Origin: Competibacteraceae bacterium UBA3908
GTDB lineage: Bacteria; Pseudomonadota; Gammaproteobacteria; Competibacterales; Competibacteraceae
Length of the DNA stretch: 14,399 nt
Assembly: GCA_002391525.1 (NCBI GenBank)
Contig: DGFE01000150.1
Coordinates: forward strand, 528 to 14,926
Direction: 5' to 3'
A program made the position numbers and the translations under genes. Shown here in pieces: positions 12,953-14,399 of the stretch (positions are counted from its first letter, which is position 1; each line of letters opens with the position of its first letter). The notes beneath the pieces are model-generated. The model was given only the letters and a program-made list of their open reading frames with translations. It was not told where the DNA came from and searched no databases.

Positions 12953-13288
12953 TTACAGGATCGCGGGCGCTGCGTCCTGACGGGGAATGGCGGTGTACAC
13001 CTGTTCCAGCGTGTAGTCGGGACCGTGGTCGATCCGGCTGAAATAGGAGCGATAAGCCGGCGACTCCGGCGGCCAGCTCGCCAGAAACTCCCGCTCCCAG
13101 CGGTCGGCATCGAACGGCACGGCCAGGGCGTCGAGGTGAATATCCCTCACCATCACGCCGCACAGGCTCGGATGCGGGCTGGGTATCGGGCTGATGCGGG
13201 TGTGATGACGCCGAACCGGGTATCGGCGAAGTTGGGCATTCCCATAGCGATAACGCAGCGGGCAGACGCGGCCTGGCGGCTCGTTCAT
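12953..13288 (-). pseudogene. Metallophosphoesterase remnant with internal deletion and frame scrambling
   Basis: The frame is open for 111 residues and overlaps the symporter stop as ATGA. The first 16 residues (MNEPPGRVCPLRYRYG) and the last 75 or so (HLDALAVPFDADRW... FLASWPPESPAYRSYF... RIDHGPDY) match, from memory, the two ends of a proteobacterial metallophosphoesterase family of roughly 250-300 residues. Between them, minus-strand bases from about 13246 to 13205 read GMPNFADTRFGVIT in a different frame, which is the family segment just before the C-terminal part. So most of the middle, including all metal-binding histidines and aspartates, is deleted, and the join is out of frame until a second shift restores it. 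The product would have no catalytic site. Alternative: a genuine short protein of unknown function. Confidence 0.6.
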
Positions 13289-14399
13289 GCCGATTCACCT
13301 TGAGCGACGGGCACGCCGCGCCACCAGCGCACGATTTCGGGCAACAGAAAACCGGCGGTGCAGATCGACAGGCCGTACAAGTTGGTTCCCAGCAACAAGG
13401 CGTACTTGCCCTCGCCGATGGCCCAGGTAGCGGGAATCCAGCCGACCGCGAGCAGGATGCCCAGCACCAGCCCCGGCCAGAAGCTCAGATGAAAACTCCA
13501 CGGCGAACGGCCAACCCGGCGCTGCAGCAAAAACACCGGCGCCAAACCCATGACCATGGTGCCGCTCAAGGTCGTGGCGGCGAGAATCTCGGCGCCGGCG
13601 ATCATCGGCAGGTTGCCCAGCGCGGCGATGACGATCATCGCCACCGTGCCGTAGCGTAGCGCGGAGGCCGGCGGTTGCCGGCCAGCGACGGCGGGCAGTT
13701 CCTGCGCCACCACCTTGGACAGTGAAGCGAAGGTCGAATCCAGAGTCGAACCCGCCGCTGCGATCATCAGCACGGTCATGACGAACAGCGCGCCGATGCC
13801 CAGCGCCTGCGCCACCGCCGCCGGCGCGTTGCCGCCGACCGCCAGCCCGCTCAACCGGGCGTCGATCCCGACGAGACTGAACGCCAGGATGGCGAAGAAA
13901 CCGCCGATGCCCGCCAGAATGAACGCTTTCAGCATGGCCTTTTCGTCGGTGATGAACCCGCGATCAGTGAGCACCGGGTCGTGAAAGGGGTAGCTGAGAA
14001 TTTGCAGGCCGGCCACCAGCAGCAGATCCACGCCCGCCGCCAGCTTGAATTCGCCGATACTCAGCAGGGTGGCGACGCCGTGCTTGGGCAACACCAGCAG
14101 CAACACGGCGGCCAGAAACACCACGAAGATGGCGGTTTGAATGACATCGGTGATGATGGAGCCGCGCAGACCCCCCTTGAGGCTATAGAACAGGGTGGCG
14201 GCGGTGAACAGCAGGGCGGCGCCGATGAATTCCGGACTGCCCGCCGGACCGTAGTAGCCGCCGACCACAGCGGTGTTGCTCCAGACTTCGTTGTACAGCC
14301 GGATCAGGATGGCGGCGGTGAAGGCCAGCGCCGCCGCCCGGCCGTACTTGCCGATCAAAAAGCCGACCAGGCTGGTCGCGCCGGTATTGCGGCGGAGAT
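13285..14399 (-). CDS. Sodium:solute symporter, SSS family (5' end beyond the window)
   Basis: The reading frame is open from the right edge to the stop at 13285, giving about 370 residues. A TTG at 14358 is not the real start since coding continues upstream (LRRNTGATSLVGFLIGKYGR). Around ten hydrophobic segments are visible. SSS-type features include the loop NTAVVGGYYGPAGSPEFIGA, then YSLKGGLRGSIITDVIQTAI, a segment typical of the symporters, and the small-residue-rich helix MIAAAGSTLDSTFASLSK. SSS proteins drive uptake of sugars, amino acids, organic acids or other solutes with Na+. The substrate cannot be assigned. The stop overlaps the metallophosphoesterase remnant's ATG by four bases. 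Confidence 0.88.
   Translation of the reverse strand, partial: LRRNTGATSLVGFLIGKYGRAAALAFTAAILIRLYNEVWSNTAVVGGYYGPAGSPEFIGAALLFTAATLFYSLKGGLRGSIITDVIQTAIFVVFLAAVLLLVLPKHGVATLLSIGEFKLAAGVDLLLVAGLQILSYPFHDPVLTDRGFITDEKAMLKAFILAGIGGFFAILAFSLVGIDARLSGLAVGGNAPAAVAQALGIGALFVMTVLMIAAAGSTLDSTFASLSKVVAQELPAVAGRQPPASALRYGTVAMIVIAALGNLPMIAGAEILAATTLSGTMVMGLAPVFLLQRRVGRSPWSFHLSFWPGLVLGILLAVGWIPATWAIGEGKYALLLGTNLYGLSICTAGFLLPEIVRWWRGVPVAQGESA

Overview
The window comes from a GC-rich proteobacterium, most likely a gammaproteobacterium. Gene content and protein style recall Competibacter/Chromatiales-type genomes, but that placement is inference and no rRNA or other marker gene is present. No tRNA, CRISPR array or transposase was seen.

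Layout. (1) 1-3194, minus strand: a tightly packed surface-sugar or glycan-modification operon. It reads methyltransferase, NeuD/PglD-type O-acyltransferase, five-bladed beta-propeller glycosidase-like protein, then a GNAT/FemAB-like acyltransferase that runs off the left edge. This part is visibly less GC-rich and uses more A/T-ending codons than the rest, as acquired polysaccharide clusters often do. (2) 3195-3879: a degenerate spacer holding a C-terminal remnant of a HigA-like antitoxin on the plus strand and a C-terminal remnant of a DUF4351/Rpn-type protein on the minus strand. (3) 3880-7782, minus strand: a two-gene unit, a Rep_3-family (RepA/TrfA-like) replication initiator followed 21 nt downstream by a membrane PAS-PAS-GGDEF-EAL cyclic-di-GMP enzyme. 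(4) 7805-8256: a textbook iteron origin. It has a 9-bp inverted repeat at the rep 5' end, seven full copies of a 19-bp iteron (five of them in exact 22-bp register), and an AT-rich unwinding element with 11-bp tandem repeats. (5) 8257-9059: about 0.8 kb with no convincing gene. (6) 9060-10366, plus strand: an ECF sigma factor and its RskA-like membrane anti-sigma factor, translationally coupled. (7) 10426-14399, minus strand: a sodium:solute symporter (5' end outside the window), a scrambled metallophosphoesterase remnant, a glutaredoxin, and a fused VTT-membrane/FAD-disulfide oxidoreductase, with overlapping or close boundaries.

Main message: a complete plasmid-type replication module (initiator, operator, iterons, DUE) sits among genes that look chromosomal, with its initiator apparently co-transcribed with a c-di-GMP enzyme. 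It could be an integrated plasmid, a chromid origin, or an alternative chromosomal origin. The sequence alone does not decide between these, and no ParA/ParB or DnaA box was found in the window.
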